Notes under the pieces: generated by a model
What the model was told of the DNA's origin: nothing
Database searches by the model: none
Seen by the model: the letters and a program-made list of their open reading frames with translations, nothing else
Translations under genes and position numbers: made by a program
Assembly: GCF_014641945.1 (NCBI RefSeq)
Contig: NZ_BMIJ01000001.1
Coordinates: forward strand, 482,585 to 546,584
Direction: 5' to 3'
Length of the DNA: 64,000 nt
Source: Marinobacterium zhoushanense
Lineage (GTDB): Bacteria; Pseudomonadota; Gammaproteobacteria; Pseudomonadales; Balneatricaceae
Part shown: one piece after another, positions 1 to 9,828 of the stretch
Layout: every line of letters starts with the position of its first letter
Position numbering within the stretch: position 1 is the stretch's first letter

Positions 1-1
1 A

Positions 2-391
2 GAGGAGATGGTCAAATCCGAGCGTCCGGAGCTGGCCAGCGCCCGCGTCATCATCTCCGGCGGTCGCGGCATGGGCAACGGCGACAACTTCGCCCTGCTC
101 GAGAAAGTGGCCGACAAACTCGGCGCGGCGATCGGGGCGTCGCGTGCCGCGGTCGATGCCGGCTTCGTCAGCAACGATATGCAGGTGGGCCAGACCGGCA
201 AGATCGTCGCCCCCGAGCTGTACATCGCCGTCGGTATCTCCGGCGCGATCCAGCATCTGGCCGGGATGAAGGAGTCCAAGGTGATCGTGGCGATCAACAA
301 GGACGAGGAGGCGCCGATCTTCCAAGTTGCCGACTATGGCCTGGTGGCAGACCTGTTCCAGGCAATGCCTGAACTGGAAGCCAAGCTCTAA
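2..391 (+). CDS. etfA: Electron transfer flavoprotein alpha subunit, C-terminal part
   Basis: The frame is open from the window edge, so the real start lies upstream and only the C-terminal ~129 residues are seen. It carries the FAD-binding signature of EtfA: SGGRGMG near the start, then the [23 protein letters not shown] and GISGAIQH stretches, and the usual ending with [10 protein letters not shown]. EtfA and EtfB form a soluble heterodimer that collects electrons from acyl-CoA and other dehydrogenases and hands them to ETF:ubiquinone oxidoreductase, which is encoded next on the same strand. The family assignment is very secure. Confidence 0.97.
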   Translation, partial: EEMVKSERPELASARVIISGGRGMGNGDNFALLEKVADKLGAAIGASRAAVDAGFVSNDMQVGQTGKIVAPELYIAVGISGAIQHLAGMKESKVIVAINKDEEAPIFQVADYGLVADLFQAMPELEAKL

Positions 392-465
392 TTCCAGCGG
401 ATGGCTGGCAGCACTAATCAAGAAGGTTGGTTGCCACAGGGAGTGCAGATTTTGCTTGTAGGCGA

Positions 466-497
466 GTTAAGGGACTTGTGCGGACAAGCCCCTTAAC
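466..497 (+). terminator. Strong hairpin after etfA
   Basis: GTTAAGGG (466-473) pairs with CCCTTAAC (490-497). After one A/C mismatch CTTGT pairs with ACAAG around a GCGG loop, giving a 13-pair stem. No T-run follows, so it is not a textbook rho-independent terminator. It may be a 3'-end stabiliser or attenuate read-through from etfA to the oxidoreductase gene. The rest of 392-676 shows nothing recognisable apart from the ribosome-binding site of the next gene. Confidence 0.5.
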
Positions 498-676
498 AAT
501 CCCAAGCCGCCACTGCAGTTGGGTCGGCTGCGTTAAAGGGGATAGATCGTTCTCCCTCGGAGCGAATACTCGACAGCCAGGTAAGACGTAGGACTGGCAC
601 CAAAGGCCACAGTGTCCCAGGCACAGGATGCATTCGTATCGCCGGGGCGGGCGAAAACAGAATACCGAGGTAACTA

Positions 677-2332
677 ATGCGCGAATCGATGGAATTTGAT
701 GTAGTGATCGTCGGGGCTGGCCCGGCCGGGCTCAGTGCCGCCTGTCGGCTGATGCAGCAGGCCCAGGACGCCGAGCGTGAACTGACGGTCTGCGTGGTGG
801 AGAAGGGTTCCGAGGTCGGCGCCCATATCCTCTCCGGCGCGGTGATCGAATCCCGCGCCCTGGATGAGCTGTTTCCGGACTGGAAAGCGATGGGTGCGCC
901 GTTAAATACCCCGGTGACCGCTGATGAGCTCTACCTGCTCAAGAGTGAGACCGGGGCGACGAAGCTGCCCAACGCGCTGATCCCCAAGACCATGCACAAC
1001 ACAGGTCACGGGCTGAACAACTACGTGGTGAGCCTGGGCAACCTGTGCCGCTGGCTGGCGGAACAGGCGGAAGTCCTGGGTGTCGAGGTGTTCCCCGGCT
1101 TTGCCGCTGCAGAGGTGCTCTATCACGAGGATGGGTCTGTCAAAGGCATCGCCACCGGCGATATGGGCATCACCGCCGCCGGCGAGCAGGGCCCCAACTA
1201 CACCGAGGGAATAGAGCTGCACGCCAAGTACACCCTGTTCGCCGAGGGATGTCGTGGCCATCTTGGCAAGCAACTTATTAGCAAATATGGGTTGGATACT
1301 AACGCCGACTCCCAGCACTACGGAATCGGCCTGAAAGAGCTTTGGGATATTGATCCGGGGACGCACCGCCCTGGATTGGTGATCCATGGTTCCGGATGGC
1401 CACTTAACGACGGGGTGAGTGGCGGCTTCTTCCTCTACCACCTGGAGAACCACCAGGCGGTGGTCGGCCTGATCGTGGACCTGAACTACACCAACCCCTG
1501 GCTCAGCCCGTTCGACGAGTTCCAGCGCCTGAAGCACCACCCAGTTCTGGCGCAACATCTCGAAGGCGGAACCCGCGTCGCTTACGGCGCCCGTGCCATC
1601 ACCAAGGGCGGTTTCAACGCCCTGCCGAAGATGAGCTTCCCCGGCGGCCTGTTGATCGGTTGCAATGCCGGCACGCTGAACTTCTCCAAGATCAAGGGCA
1701 CACACACCGCAATGAAGTCGGGTATGCTCGCCGCCGAAGCGGTATTCGAGGCAATCGCATCCAATCAGGCCAATACCGAACTGACCGGCTTCGCCGACAA
1801 GTTCGAGCAGAGCTGGGTCTATGACGAGCTGTTCCGCTCACGCAACTTCGGTCCGGCGATGCACAAGTTCGGCCCGATCCTCGGCGGCGCGTTCAATTTC
1901 ATCGACCAGAACCTTTTCAACGGCAAACTGCCGATCACCCTGCACGACGACAAGCCGGACTATGCGCAGCTGAAACCGGCAGATCAGTGCCCGAAGATCG
2001 CGTATCCGAAACCGGATGGCAAACTGAGTTTCGACAAACTCTCCTCGGTGTTCCTGTCCAACACCAACCACGAGGAGAACCAGCCTTGCCACTTGCAGCT
2101 GAAGTACACCAGTATCCCGATCAGACAGAACCTGCCCAAGTTCGCCGAGCCGGCGCAGCGCTACTGTCCGGCCGGCGTGTACGAGGTGATCGAGGAGGAA
2201 GCCGGTCCCCGATTCCAGATCAACGCGCAGAACTGTGTGCACTGCAAGACCTGCGATATCAAGGATCCGGCACAGAACATCACCTGGGTGGTCCCGGAAG
2301 GGGCTGGTGGACCCAATTACTCGAATATGTGA
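677..2332 (+). CDS. Electron transfer flavoprotein-ubiquinone oxidoreductase (ETF-QO)
   Basis: A 551-residue membrane-associated flavoprotein that passes electrons from reduced ETF to ubiquinone, linking fatty-acid and amino-acid oxidation to the respiratory chain. The N-terminus holds the FAD dinucleotide-binding motif GAGPAGLSAA (residues ~12-21). The C-terminus holds the ferredoxin-like 4Fe-4S site with CPAGVYEV and CVHCKTCDIKDP, followed by the family ending WVVPEGAGGPNYS. Length is normal for bacterial ETF-QO. The ATG at 677 has GAGG about seven bases upstream; a second Met at residue 5 is possible. It follows etfA on the same strand after 285 bp. Long antisense frames inside it are shadows of its GC-rich coding sequence. 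Confidence 0.97.
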   Translation: MRESMEFDVVIVGAGPAGLSAACRLMQQAQDAERELTVCVVEKGSEVGAHILSGAVIESRALDELFPDWKAMGAPLNTPVTADELYLLKSETGATKLPNALIPKTMHNTGHGLNNYVVSLGNLCRWLAEQAEVLGVEVFPGFAAAEVLYHEDGSVKGIATGDMGITAAGEQGPNYTEGIELHAKYTLFAEGCRGHLGKQLISKYGLDTNADSQHYGIGLKELWDIDPGTHRPGLVIHGSGWPLNDGVSGGFFLYHLENHQAVVGLIVDLNYTNPWLSPFDEFQRLKHHPVLAQHLEGGTRVAYGARAITKGGFNALPKMSFPGGLLIGCNAGTLNFSKIKGTHTAMKSGMLAAEAVFEAIASNQANTELTGFADKFEQSWVYDELFRSRNFGPAMHKFGPILGGAFNFIDQNLFNGKLPITLHDDKPDYAQLKPADQCPKIAYPKPDGKLSFDKLSSVFLSNTNHEENQPCHLQLKYTSIPIRQNLPKFAEPAQRYCPAGVYEVIEEEAGPRFQINAQNCVHCKTCDIKDPAQNITWVVPEGAGGPNYSNM

Positions 2333-2488
2333 TGGTTACGATGAAAACGAATGATTAACTCGTCGCGCTACATTCAAACTCTAGAGTAATATAAAATAGT
2401 TCCACGCCGAGCCTGTGGTCATTTATTTCCATATTGTCCCCTACTCGGGCGCGGAACTGTTTATAATTCGCCCCCATAGACTCAGCTG

Positions 2489-3445
2489 TTACAGTTTCTC
2501 TATACTGTGCTGCTGCAACTCGCTTACTGCATTAGTATGACTTTGGTCCCAAGTTGGGTATTCACTAATTCGCTCTGCCAGAAAGTCCACAAAGGATGTT
2601 ACTTTCGGTGAGAGATGCCGCCGCTGCGGATACACGGCATAGATCGATAATTGATTTTTCCGGTAACGACTAACCACCTCTTGAAGCGTTCCCGTACGAA
2701 GTTCATCACCAACGACAAAAGTAGGTGTCAGAGCAATTCCACCTCCCGCGAGTAACACCTGCTTCAGAGCAAGACTGTTATTAACTTGAATTGAACCAGA
2801 TACTTGTACTGATATGTGAGCCCCATCAGGGTCAATAAAGCGCCAAGAGGTTGGCGAGTCATGATATCGGTAGCATATCGCGTTATGGACTTGCAGCTCT
2901 TCAGGTGTACTCGGTATACCGTTCTCTGCAAGGTACGCCGGTGATGCACAAACTACATGGCGGCAAGGCCCTAATCTCCGAGCCACCAGCGAGGAGTCAG
3001 TCATCTCGGCAATGCGAATTGCAAGGTCCACCCCTTCGTCGATCAAATCCACCTGGCGGTCTTCAAGGACCATATCTACGGTGACACCCGGATACTTTTG
3101 CTGAAACTCCGGTAGCAAAGGAGCGATGTGAAGTATCCCAAAAGACATCGGGACATTGACCCGCAGTACCCCAAGCGGCGCCTTTTGTAATTTTGTGACC
3201 TCCGCCTCGGCTCTCTCGATTGCTTCCAGCCCGTACTTGCATTGCTCAAAATAGTTTCGCCCCACTTCAGTCAGGCTTAATCGTCGAGTGCTTCTATTGA
3301 GTAATCGTGCTCCCAAACCATTCTCAAGCCGTGTTACATATTTACTTACGACTGACTTGGAAATACCTAACTTCTCTGCTGCCAAAGTGAAGCTGCCACT
3401 TTCGACCACCTGAATAAAAACGGTTATATCGTTCAATCTTTCCAT
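2489..3445 (-). CDS. LysR-family transcriptional regulator
   Basis: About 318 residues. The N-terminal winged helix-turn-helix (residues ~1-60) reads MERLNDITVFIQVVESGSF with LAAEKLGISKSVVSKYVTRLE, close to the LysR consensus. A coiled linker and a periplasmic-binding-protein-like effector domain follow (LGVLRVNVPMSFG, VDLAIRIAEMTDSSLVARRL). This is the CrgA/AaeR-like branch that regulates divergent metabolic genes. I chose the Met at 3445 because GGTGG precedes it; an upstream ATG at 3457 is also in frame. It is divergent from the cyclase-family gene, so it probably controls that gene and itself from the shared 130-bp region. The effector is unknown. Confidence 0.93.
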   Translation of the reverse strand: MERLNDITVFIQVVESGSFTLAAEKLGISKSVVSKYVTRLENGLGARLLNRSTRRLSLTEVGRNYFEQCKYGLEAIERAEAEVTKLQKAPLGVLRVNVPMSFGILHIAPLLPEFQQKYPGVTVDMVLEDRQVDLIDEGVDLAIRIAEMTDSSLVARRLGPCRHVVCASPAYLAENGIPSTPEELQVHNAICYRYHDSPTSWRFIDPDGAHISVQVSGSIQVNNSLALKQVLLAGGGIALTPTFVVGDELRTGTLQEVVSRYRKNQLSIYAVYPQRRHLSPKVTSFVDFLAERISEYPTWDQSHTNAVSELQQHSIEKL

Positions 3446-3577
3446 TATAACCACCATTATTCGATATTTGTGAACAATATTATTCTATTAACGAGGATTA
3501 TTAAAATAGGAAACACGTTTATCGTGAGTTTTGCAGTAGGAAAGGTCACACGTACCTATTTAAATTGGAGAGTGAGT
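3446..3577. promoter_or_regulatory. Divergent promoter region, LysR gene / cyclase-family gene
   Basis: An AT-rich 130-bp region between divergent start codons, the usual place for a LysR operator. It contains a GGAG ribosome-binding site (3567-3570) for the rightward gene. I could not single out a convincing T-N11-A site. Function is inferred from gene arrangement. Confidence 0.5.
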
Positions 3578-4564
3578 ATGAAAAATATCCTGCCTAGGCT
3601 AGCACTGACATCGCTGCTGGTTGCCGGATCTGTCCATGCAGCCGAAAAACCCGACGTAGGCATCAGCCCTTGGGGACCCAATGACCAAATCGGCCGTTTG
3701 AACATGATCACACCCGAGTCCCAAGCGTCTATTCTGTCACGTATCGCTGGCGGCAAATCCTACGATCTGTCTGTCGACTATTTTATTGGTATGCCTAGCT
3801 GGCAAGCCGCTGGAGACCCACACTACCGCATCTGGATGACCCACACCCCCCATGGCAATGTTATAGATGATCCCCTGCATTTGGGCGAGGAGATGAACGA
3901 ACATGTTAGCTATACCGGAGCTGCGATCTCCATGTATACCCATATGGGCACTCATATTGATGCTCTACCCCATTTTGGCCTTAACGGTAAGATCTGGAAC
4001 GGATTCGAAGCCAGTGAGCACCTCGGTGATCGAGGTTGGAGCGTTGCAGGTGCAGAGAAAATTCCTCCGCTCATCGCACGCGGTGTATTAATTGATGTAG
4101 CAGCTTCAAAAGGGGTTGATATGCTGCCTGATGGCTATCGTATCAGTCAGCAGGATCTCATTGATGCTCTCGAAAAGCAGCACGTGAGCTTGCAAGAAGG
4201 CGACATTGTGCTGATCCGTACTGGTCGCATGAAGCACTACAACGATGCAGAAGCTTACATGAATAACCCGCCGGGGCTTGGGATAGAAGCAGCACGTTTC
4301 CTTGTAGAAGTCAGCGGTGCCATGGTGGTAGGTGCCGATAACCTCAGCTTTGAAGCTTTCCCGTCTGAAGTTGAAAACAACTATGTACCTCTGCACACCT
4401 ATCTGTTGGCACAGCACGGTGTACCGATTATGGAGCTGGTCTATCTTGAAGACTTGTCAAAAGATCAGACTTACGAGTTCGCATTTATTGGTGGCTCCTT
4501 AAAGCTTCGTGGTGCTGACGCTGCCCCGATCCGTCCGATTGCGCTGCCCCTAAATAAAAGCTGA
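3578..4564 (+). CDS. Exported cyclase-family (kynurenine formamidase-like) hydrolase
   Basis: A 328-residue protein with an N-terminal signal peptide (MKNILPRLALTSLLVAG, cleavage near VHAAEK). The metal-binding signature of the cyclase family (PF04199) is clear: MYTHMGTHIDALPHF is the HxGTHxD motif, with GDIVLIRTGR and GADNLSFEAFP further on. Family members hydrolyse amide or lactam bonds (N-formylkynurenine, isatin and related compounds) using Mn or Zn. The longer version of a cyclase with W-rich N-terminal sequence fits the isatin hydrolase/polyketide-cyclase subgroup. The frame opens upstream at 3470, but the ATG at 3578 has a good GGAG site and gives the signal peptide. The divergent LysR gene is the likely regulator. 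Substrate unknown. Confidence 0.88.
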   Translation: MKNILPRLALTSLLVAGSVHAAEKPDVGISPWGPNDQIGRLNMITPESQASILSRIAGGKSYDLSVDYFIGMPSWQAAGDPHYRIWMTHTPHGNVIDDPLHLGEEMNEHVSYTGAAISMYTHMGTHIDALPHFGLNGKIWNGFEASEHLGDRGWSVAGAEKIPPLIARGVLIDVAASKGVDMLPDGYRISQQDLIDALEKQHVSLQEGDIVLIRTGRMKHYNDAEAYMNNPPGLGIEAARFLVEVSGAMVVGADNLSFEAFPSEVENNYVPLHTYLLAQHGVPIMELVYLEDLSKDQTYEFAFIGGSLKLRGADAAPIRPIALPLNKS

Positions 4565-5516
4565 AGACGTCAATAAAAATGGCTTTATCAGTAGCAATTT
4601 AATTTTTCTGGGCCGCAGGCTTGATAATTGCTCGAGCCAGTCGGCCCCTTTAATACTTAATCCAAAAAAACACCATGAATAAAAAGATTGATTTTCTAAT
4701 AAAAAATTCGGTGGCTAGCACTATACTTAATATATCAACTTAAAGAGAATTATCTAACTCCGAATTACTTGAAGTTAAATTCAGATCATTTATATTGGAA
4801 ATCAATGATAAATGAATAATCTTATTATTCAGGTGATTGGAAACTACAAAAAATCAGATCATACATCATTGTAAAAGCCTCAAGGTTTTTCTAACACTCT
4901 AAAGAACGCTTTGAAACAGAAGGAATACTCTCTACCATATTAAAAAACACAAATTGGATTTTATCAGAAGAGTAGAAAAAAGCAGACGAATTACTTGGAA
5001 GTAGAAAATGTACCGGGATTATCTTTTACAGCTTACAAAAAATATTTCTAAACGACCAACTATATTGGATCAATTAAACTACTAATATACATATCTTAAA
5101 ACCTAAACTTCTATCAAAAGTGTTTTTAGAAGAATACACTTTCAATTTATTATAAAAATTAAACTTAGATTAATCGTTCAAGATCTGATTTTTTAAGTAA
5201 TATATTATATCCATTTCATGATCGTGGAAGATAATTACTCCATCAACTATGCAACAAAAACAAATAAATTGTTGAATATTTTTAAATTAACATGCGTCTA
5301 TTATCAGTAATTATGCTAGGAACCAGAACAAATAGAAAACAACTTATCTACCAAAAACATAATGACTAGTAGTAGGACGCATATTCAAACCGAAATTATT
5401 ATATCTAGTATATGAAAATGAGATAGCACATCTTCCTTTATAAGCTTAGTATTATTTTTTATATTAATGAAGTATTCAAAAATTTATTTAGCGATCAAAA
5501 AGTTTAGGAAGATATA
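4565..5516. pseudogene. AT-rich decayed region, fragments of unknown coding sequence
   Basis: No intact gene. The sequence is far more AT-rich than the core to its left and is littered with stops in every frame. On the plus strand from about 4901 one frame reads as protein-like stretches (KERFETEGILSTILKNTNW, then GSRKCTGIIFYSLQKIFLN, then LLSKVFLEEYTFNLL) interrupted by in-frame stops. That suggests an old coding sequence ruined by point mutations. No family was recognised. The rest of the stretch shows nothing. Confidence 0.45.
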
Positions 5517-5690
5517 ATGCATCACTTAGCAAGCTCCCAGGAGCATATTGCAGATCGTTATGCGAAAGACCTCTGCGGATCTAGTAACCTATAAAATGAA
5601 GATTGGTATAACTGTCGCCATCTATGGTAGTGCTTGATCATGGCTGTGGAACAGGCTCAACTGCGATTTTAATTACCTTTCATATCGTTT
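5517..5690 (+). pseudogene. SAM-dependent methyltransferase remnant (N-terminal part)
   Basis: From the ATG at 5517 one frame reads HIADRYAKDLCGSSNL then stop. From 5627 a second frame reads VVLDHGCGTGSTAILITF, which is motif I (SAM-binding glycine loop) of class I methyltransferases. Spacing between the pieces fits the normal N-terminus of such an enzyme, so this is a frameshifted, truncated gene. Nothing downstream of motif I can be followed before the chemoreceptor gene. Confidence 0.6.
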
Positions 5691-5810
5691 TTCATAATTC
5701 AATAGATGCCTATAAAAATGATTGCTTCTTAATCAAAAAACGAAAATCAGGTACAAAATAGTTCTTATTCAATTAAGGCAAGATGCCATATTTAAAATCG
5801 AGAATATACC

Positions 5811-7655
5811 ATGACCCTCCCAAAACTAGGCTTTAAGCAAAGCTTGCTTCTAGTTGTACTTTTAACAACTTTCGGCTTTTCTTTCCTTGTATATATGTCG
5901 ATTTCGACCCTAATTCATCAGACAGATGCTGCTAAAAAGGTAGATATTCTTGGAAGCTGGGTAATAAGTGTAAGTAACATAAAGGCTGATGTATCTATTG
6001 CTTCTCGCCTTACTCCGGAGGAAGGGCCTGAAAAATTAGATCAGCTTTATAATAATAAGTTTCAAGAACTCGAAAGCCTCAGAGAACTAGGAATGAGAGA
6101 CGCTGTTACTCTTGAAGCCGATCTAGAAGACTGGACTAATACATACAAACAGCAGCTGACTTTAAAAAAACAGATTGGCACTGGTAATAATGATGGACAA
6201 CGCGCATTAGTTACACAAGCCCTGAACGAGCTAAAGAACAACTCCTTTTCCTTCATGGATGAGGACCTGCGTACATTATCTGATGTTGTATACCAACTCA
6301 TTGAACACCGTTCTATGAAAAGTATGGATACGTATGAGCAGGTCAAATCCCACATAGAGAAAAGCCTTGAGACTCGGGGTTTCTTGAAAGCATTTGAACA
6401 GTATCTGAGTAAACTAGATCAAGAGATGCTTCAGCTTTCCGGATTGATTTCACAATATCTATTATTAGATGTAAAAAATAACTCAAAGCTTGCAGCGCTT
6501 AATAACGATGTGGATAAAATCTTAGATAATGTATTGAAAGAGCTTTCCAGCGCTCGTAAAAGAGCTGAGGAAACAAGTAATTCTGCACGGACGACAATAC
6601 TCATTGCAGGCATATTAGTCACATCTTTTTGCATGTTGCTTCTGCTGATCACTTGGCGCCGATCCACAAGATCACTTAGTGCAACATTGATTTGCTTGGA
6701 GCAAATTGCTTCTGGGGATCTATCATTAAGAATGCCGGTTAGCAATGGAACGCAAGACGAGTTTGATCGTCTTGGTTCGGCCGTTAACCATTTAACGGTA
6801 GCACTTGGCAGCATACTGAACAGTGTTAAAGGCAGTAGCGGTCAATTGCTACATATGTCGTCTGAGCTGAACGATACAATGAAACTTCAGGTCCATGAGA
6901 GCGAACAGATCGAATCCGAAACAAGCACAGTAGCAGCATCAATCGAAGAAATTAGCCATACCGTTGCGGGTATGGCCCAAGCATCAGAAGAGACAAATAA
7001 ACTATCAGTAAAGGCTCTTACAGCCACTGAGAATGGTGGCTTGGTTATTACATATGCCCTAGGTTTATTAGAACAGTTATCCAATCTATTCGAGCATATT
7101 CATGGTCAGCTGAACGACCTTAACAGTGCATCCACACGAGTGGACAATGTAACTGGAATCATCAACGGGCTTGCTGAGCAAACAAATCTCCTAGCACTCA
7201 ACGCCGCAATAGAGGCAGCACGTGCAGGTGAGGCTGGCAGAGGATTCTCAGTAGTGGCTGATGAGGTAAGAGCACTAGCCGAAAAAACAGTGGTTGCAAC
7301 AACAAATATAAATACAATTATTTTAGATATGAAACAGCAGATGCAAAAAATATTGGGCTCGATGGAAGATGGGCGAAGCCAAGTTAGTGCTAGCCGAGAT
7401 AGCGGAGACAAAGCCATAAGTGAAATGAATCAAATCAGCCAACTATTCAGTCAAGTCAGTGATCGGAATCAGCAACAAGCAGTTAGTATCGAAGAAATTT
7501 CCTCAACTGCTCATGCAATTGCAGAAAGCATGAATACCGTACTTAAAAACGTTTCTAAAAGTTCAGATCGGAGCAGAGAAATTGGAAGCTTCTCGACCGA
7601 TGTACTTGAACATGCAGATAAATTATTGGAGCTAACTAATGAATTTCGCTGTTAA
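5811..7655 (+). CDS. Methyl-accepting chemotaxis protein
   Basis: A 614-residue chemoreceptor. There is a short cytoplasmic N-terminus, a transmembrane helix (~10-30), a periplasmic helical sensor domain of about 230 residues, a second transmembrane helix (~260-282), a HAMP linker, and a long cytoplasmic coiled coil. The hairpin tip that contacts CheA/CheW is highly conserved: [20 protein letters not shown] followed by [18 protein letters not shown] (~450-490). Its ligand is unknown; the all-helical sensor has no obvious signature. The ribosome-binding site is weak (GAGAA). It is the only intact gene in a stretch of decayed AT-rich sequence and shares its base composition, so it was probably acquired with it. 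Confidence 0.95.
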   Translation: MTLPKLGFKQSLLLVVLLTTFGFSFLVYMSISTLIHQTDAAKKVDILGSWVISVSNIKADVSIASRLTPEEGPEKLDQLYNNKFQELESLRELGMRDAVTLEADLEDWTNTYKQQLTLKKQIGTGNNDGQRALVTQALNELKNNSFSFMDEDLRTLSDVVYQLIEHRSMKSMDTYEQVKSHIEKSLETRGFLKAFEQYLSKLDQEMLQLSGLISQYLLLDVKNNSKLAALNNDVDKILDNVLKELSSARKRAEETSNSARTTILIAGILVTSFCMLLLLITWRRSTRSLSATLICLEQIASGDLSLRMPVSNGTQDEFDRLGSAVNHLTVALGSILNSVKGSSGQLLHMSSELNDTMKLQVHESEQIESETSTVAASIEEISHTVAGMAQASEETNKLSVKALTATENGGLVITYALGLLEQLSNLFEHIHGQLNDLNSASTRVDNVTGIINGLAEQTNLLALNAAIEAARAGEAGRGFSVVADEVRALAEKTVVATTNINTIILDMKQQMQKILGSMEDGRSQVSASRDSGDKAISEMNQISQLFSQVSDRNQQQAVSIEEISSTAHAIAESMNTVLKNVSKSSDRSREIGSFSTDVLEHADKLLELTNEFRC

Positions 7656-7663
7656 CTATTTTC

Positions 7664-8161
7664 GGAGGCGAAAAATATCTCGACTCTTATAATGATATAA
7701 ATCAACGTTATAACTTATTATTAAAATATCATCCATTAAGCCAATCAAAACTCAAAATGTTCGACTCACATTATATTTCTCACAAGGAAACCCTATAGCA
7801 AAAAATAGAACATTCTATTAACGTGAGCATTAGTAATGATGCGATAAAAATTAGTCAACTGTATGAAATATTAATAAAATATAATGTTATGTCCATTAGT
7901 GAAAATTATGTTATTGGAATGTAGAAAGAACTAAAGGATGCGGGTCTTATATCTGCTGAAGAATTTGCCGTGATGAGCTTCCCTCATAGAGCGGCTAGAG
8001 TTAAGAAAGGTGCATATACAAATCCAGAAGATAAATTTAGTTTTTAAAAATATTCTACAGATCATGTGGAATTTGCAATTTCAAAGAAAATCAATCCAAA
8101 ATCAATAAAAATTCAAGAAAATATCGTTGATATATTGTCCAGTTTATTTAGTTCGTCTTAA
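7664..8161 (+). pseudogene. Unknown protein gene broken by three in-frame stops
   Basis: One continuous plus-strand frame reads as plausible protein for about 165 codons, interrupted only by TAG at 7796, TAG at 7922 and TAA at 8045, and ending in TAA at 8159. Recognisably protein-like segments are YNDINQRYNLLLKYHPLSQS, ISNDAIKISQLYEILIKYN, KELKDAGLISAEEFAVMSF and the tail IQENIVDILSSLF. It starts a few bases after the chemoreceptor stop codon behind a GGAGG sequence, so it may once have been co-transcribed with it. No family recognised. Confidence 0.5.
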
Positions 8162-8260
8162 CAACTTTCTCTATTCCATAGGTTTTTTGAGGTGAGCGCC
8201 CCATTTTAACCGGACACCTTTACCCCCGAGTCTTAACCACTTAAAACTGTAAAATCTGAC

Positions 8261-8450
8261 ATGATGCTGACCTTTCCCCACAAGAAATCGCGCAACAAGG
8301 AGGAGCAGATCACCTCCGCGCTCAAGCAGGCGAGCGAGACACGCCCATCCCCTAGGTGTGCTGCAGATGGGTATTTCGGATGCCACCTTTTATACGTAGC
8401 GAAAGAAATACGGCGGGCTTGGCCATTCGGAGCTGAAGCGGCTGAAAACA
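8261..8450 (+). pseudogene. IS3-family transposase orfA remnant
   Basis: Frame 1 gives NKEEQITSALKQASETRPSP and, after a frameshift, frame 3 gives LQMGISDATFYT, a TAG at 8397, then RKKYGGLGHSELKRLK. That is the helix-turn-helix of the IS3-type OrfA transposase, in which the stop replaces the usual Trp of FYTWRKKYGG. The orfB part and inverted repeats are missing. Confidence 0.8.
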
Positions 8451-8460
8451 GGGACAGATC

Positions 8461-8938
8461 ATGCACACTCCACATGCCTTCAAACATGAGAAAGTCGCTA
8501 TCATTACTGGACCCTCTCGCGGTATCGGTGCCGCCATTGGTAAACGCCTTGCAACCGATGGTTTCGCGGTAGTGATGAACTATGCCAGCCGAGCCTCAGA
8601 CGCTCAGACTGTCGTAAGAGCGATCTAAAACGACGTCGGTCGGGCCATCAATGTTAATTTTCCCCGGAACAGATTGCCCAAGTTTACGATAGCAATGTAC
8701 TGGGTACACAAAAGGCAAATCGTGCTGTGTTGCCCCATATGCGCACACAAAAAAGAGGCTTGGTAGTCTGGGTTTCCGGCAGCAGCGGATGCCATCGCAG
8801 TTAAGAGCTTTCAAGTTGGGATATCGAATCCTCAATGACCGTACCCGGTGCATTCATTAAGGGGACCAATCACTTTGCCAACGCCGGCAGTCCAGCTGAT
8901 ATAGCGCTACTTGATGCCAATAAAACTCGGGGCGATTC
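8461..8938 (+). pseudogene. Short-chain dehydrogenase/reductase remnant
   Basis: The reading frame from 8461 encodes KVAIITGPSRGIGAAIGKRL, the NAD(P)-binding TGxxxGxG motif of the SDR family, and runs into a stop after SDAQTVVRAI. In a shifted frame it continues as EQIAQVYDSNVLGTQKANRA with LPHMRTQKRGLVVWVSGSSG, an SDR middle section, and then breaks up. The NAG motif region and the catalytic YxxxK are lost, so it is an internally deleted, frameshifted pseudogene. Similar enzymes reduce small carbonyl compounds. Confidence 0.8.
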
Positions 8939-9016
8939 AATTTTTAGATTAACTTAAGTGCATCATGCATAGGATAAGCCATGAACTCTGCCAGGTACGC
9001 TTGGCTCGTTTTAATG

Positions 9017-9508
9017 TTAATTATGCAGTTCATGCTTTTGCTTCGCCCAATGTGTAGCCAAATATATGATCCGGCGTCCCATATCACGCGCCAAATTTAG
9101 TAATAACAGGCCGAAATCCACAGGCCTTTCACAGTGAAGCGCATAAAAGAGATCGTCAGAAACCTCGAGTACGTAGCTTTCAGTAGCGGCGGTAGCTGTT
9201 CCGAGACGTGACGTTAGTGTGATCAGGTTAACAAAGCCTATCAGATCACCATAATTTAGCTCATTAAGTTGTTCGTACCCATCTTCTAAGGCGTGATGGT
9301 ACTCAATAGTGCCCTTGAGTACGACAAAAAACGAGTTGCCTGAATCGCCAACCCTGAACAGTAAGTCACCGGGCTGGAGTAAATATATGGTGCCTTTGGT
9401 CATCAGCTCCTTGATCGCTTCACTTGAGAGCGCGCCAAAAGTGGAAGCTTCCTTCAAGTAATCCATGCCGAGTAGGTTTAATGTAGTCTCGCCGTCTACC
9501 TGTTTCAT
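9017..9508 (-). CDS. Cyclic-nucleotide-binding-domain protein without DNA-binding domain
   Basis: A 163-residue protein made of one Crp/Fnr-type cNMP-binding beta-barrel (residues ~20-130: FGALSSEAIKELMTKG, LLQPGDLLFRVGDSGNSFFV, LKGTIEYHH, LNYGDLIGFVNL). It ends in a short helix with no helix-turn-helix. It therefore cannot act as an ordinary Crp-like activator and is more likely a sensor that partners another protein. The start has a strong AGGGGGG site. The usual cAMP phosphate-binding RxA motif is not obvious, so the ligand may not be a cyclic nucleotide. It sits just outside the island boundary. Confidence 0.8.
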   Translation of the reverse strand: MKQVDGETTLNLLGMDYLKEASTFGALSSEAIKELMTKGTIYLLQPGDLLFRVGDSGNSFFVVLKGTIEYHHALEDGYEQLNELNYGDLIGFVNLITLTSRLGTATAATESYVLEVSDDLFYALHCERPVDFGLLLLNLARDMGRRIIYLATHWAKQKHELHN

Positions 9509-9745
9509 ACTTTGCCCCCCTAAAGAAGTCTACGACATAAGGCGCCACTGTCCTAAGTATGGATTAGATTAGGGAAATGAGGAGAAGGTCTGCCACATTG
9601 AACCGGCGTGAGTCGGCCTGAGATTCTTAGATTTGCCCCCTACTGGGCTGTCGAAGAAAAATCCGTTGCTAAATAGTTCAGTAACAGGAATTGAAGGTAT
9701 CTAACGGGACTTGCCTAACATGCGACACATGCTGGAGTGCTTTCT

Positions 9746-9760
9746 ATACAGATCCTGTAC
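9746..9760. repeat. Outlying copy of the GTACAG-N3-CTGTAC palindrome
   Basis: ATACAGATCCTGTAC matches 14 of 15 bases of the two perfect copies upstream of the integrase. It lies on the other side of the tRNA-Pro fragment, about 70 bp from it. The surrounding 9509-9828 region holds no gene. Confidence 0.55.
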
Positions 9761-9828
9761 GCGGTACGGATCGAGCAAGCTGCATCTACCAGAGGGCTTT
9801 ATAAATAGTAATAAATTAAGATTTTTAA

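Noticed and set aside
902..1705. Long antisense frame within the ETF-QO gene
   Set aside because: Its sense partner is a conserved flavoprotein; the antisense product has no recognisable family and no ribosome-binding site.
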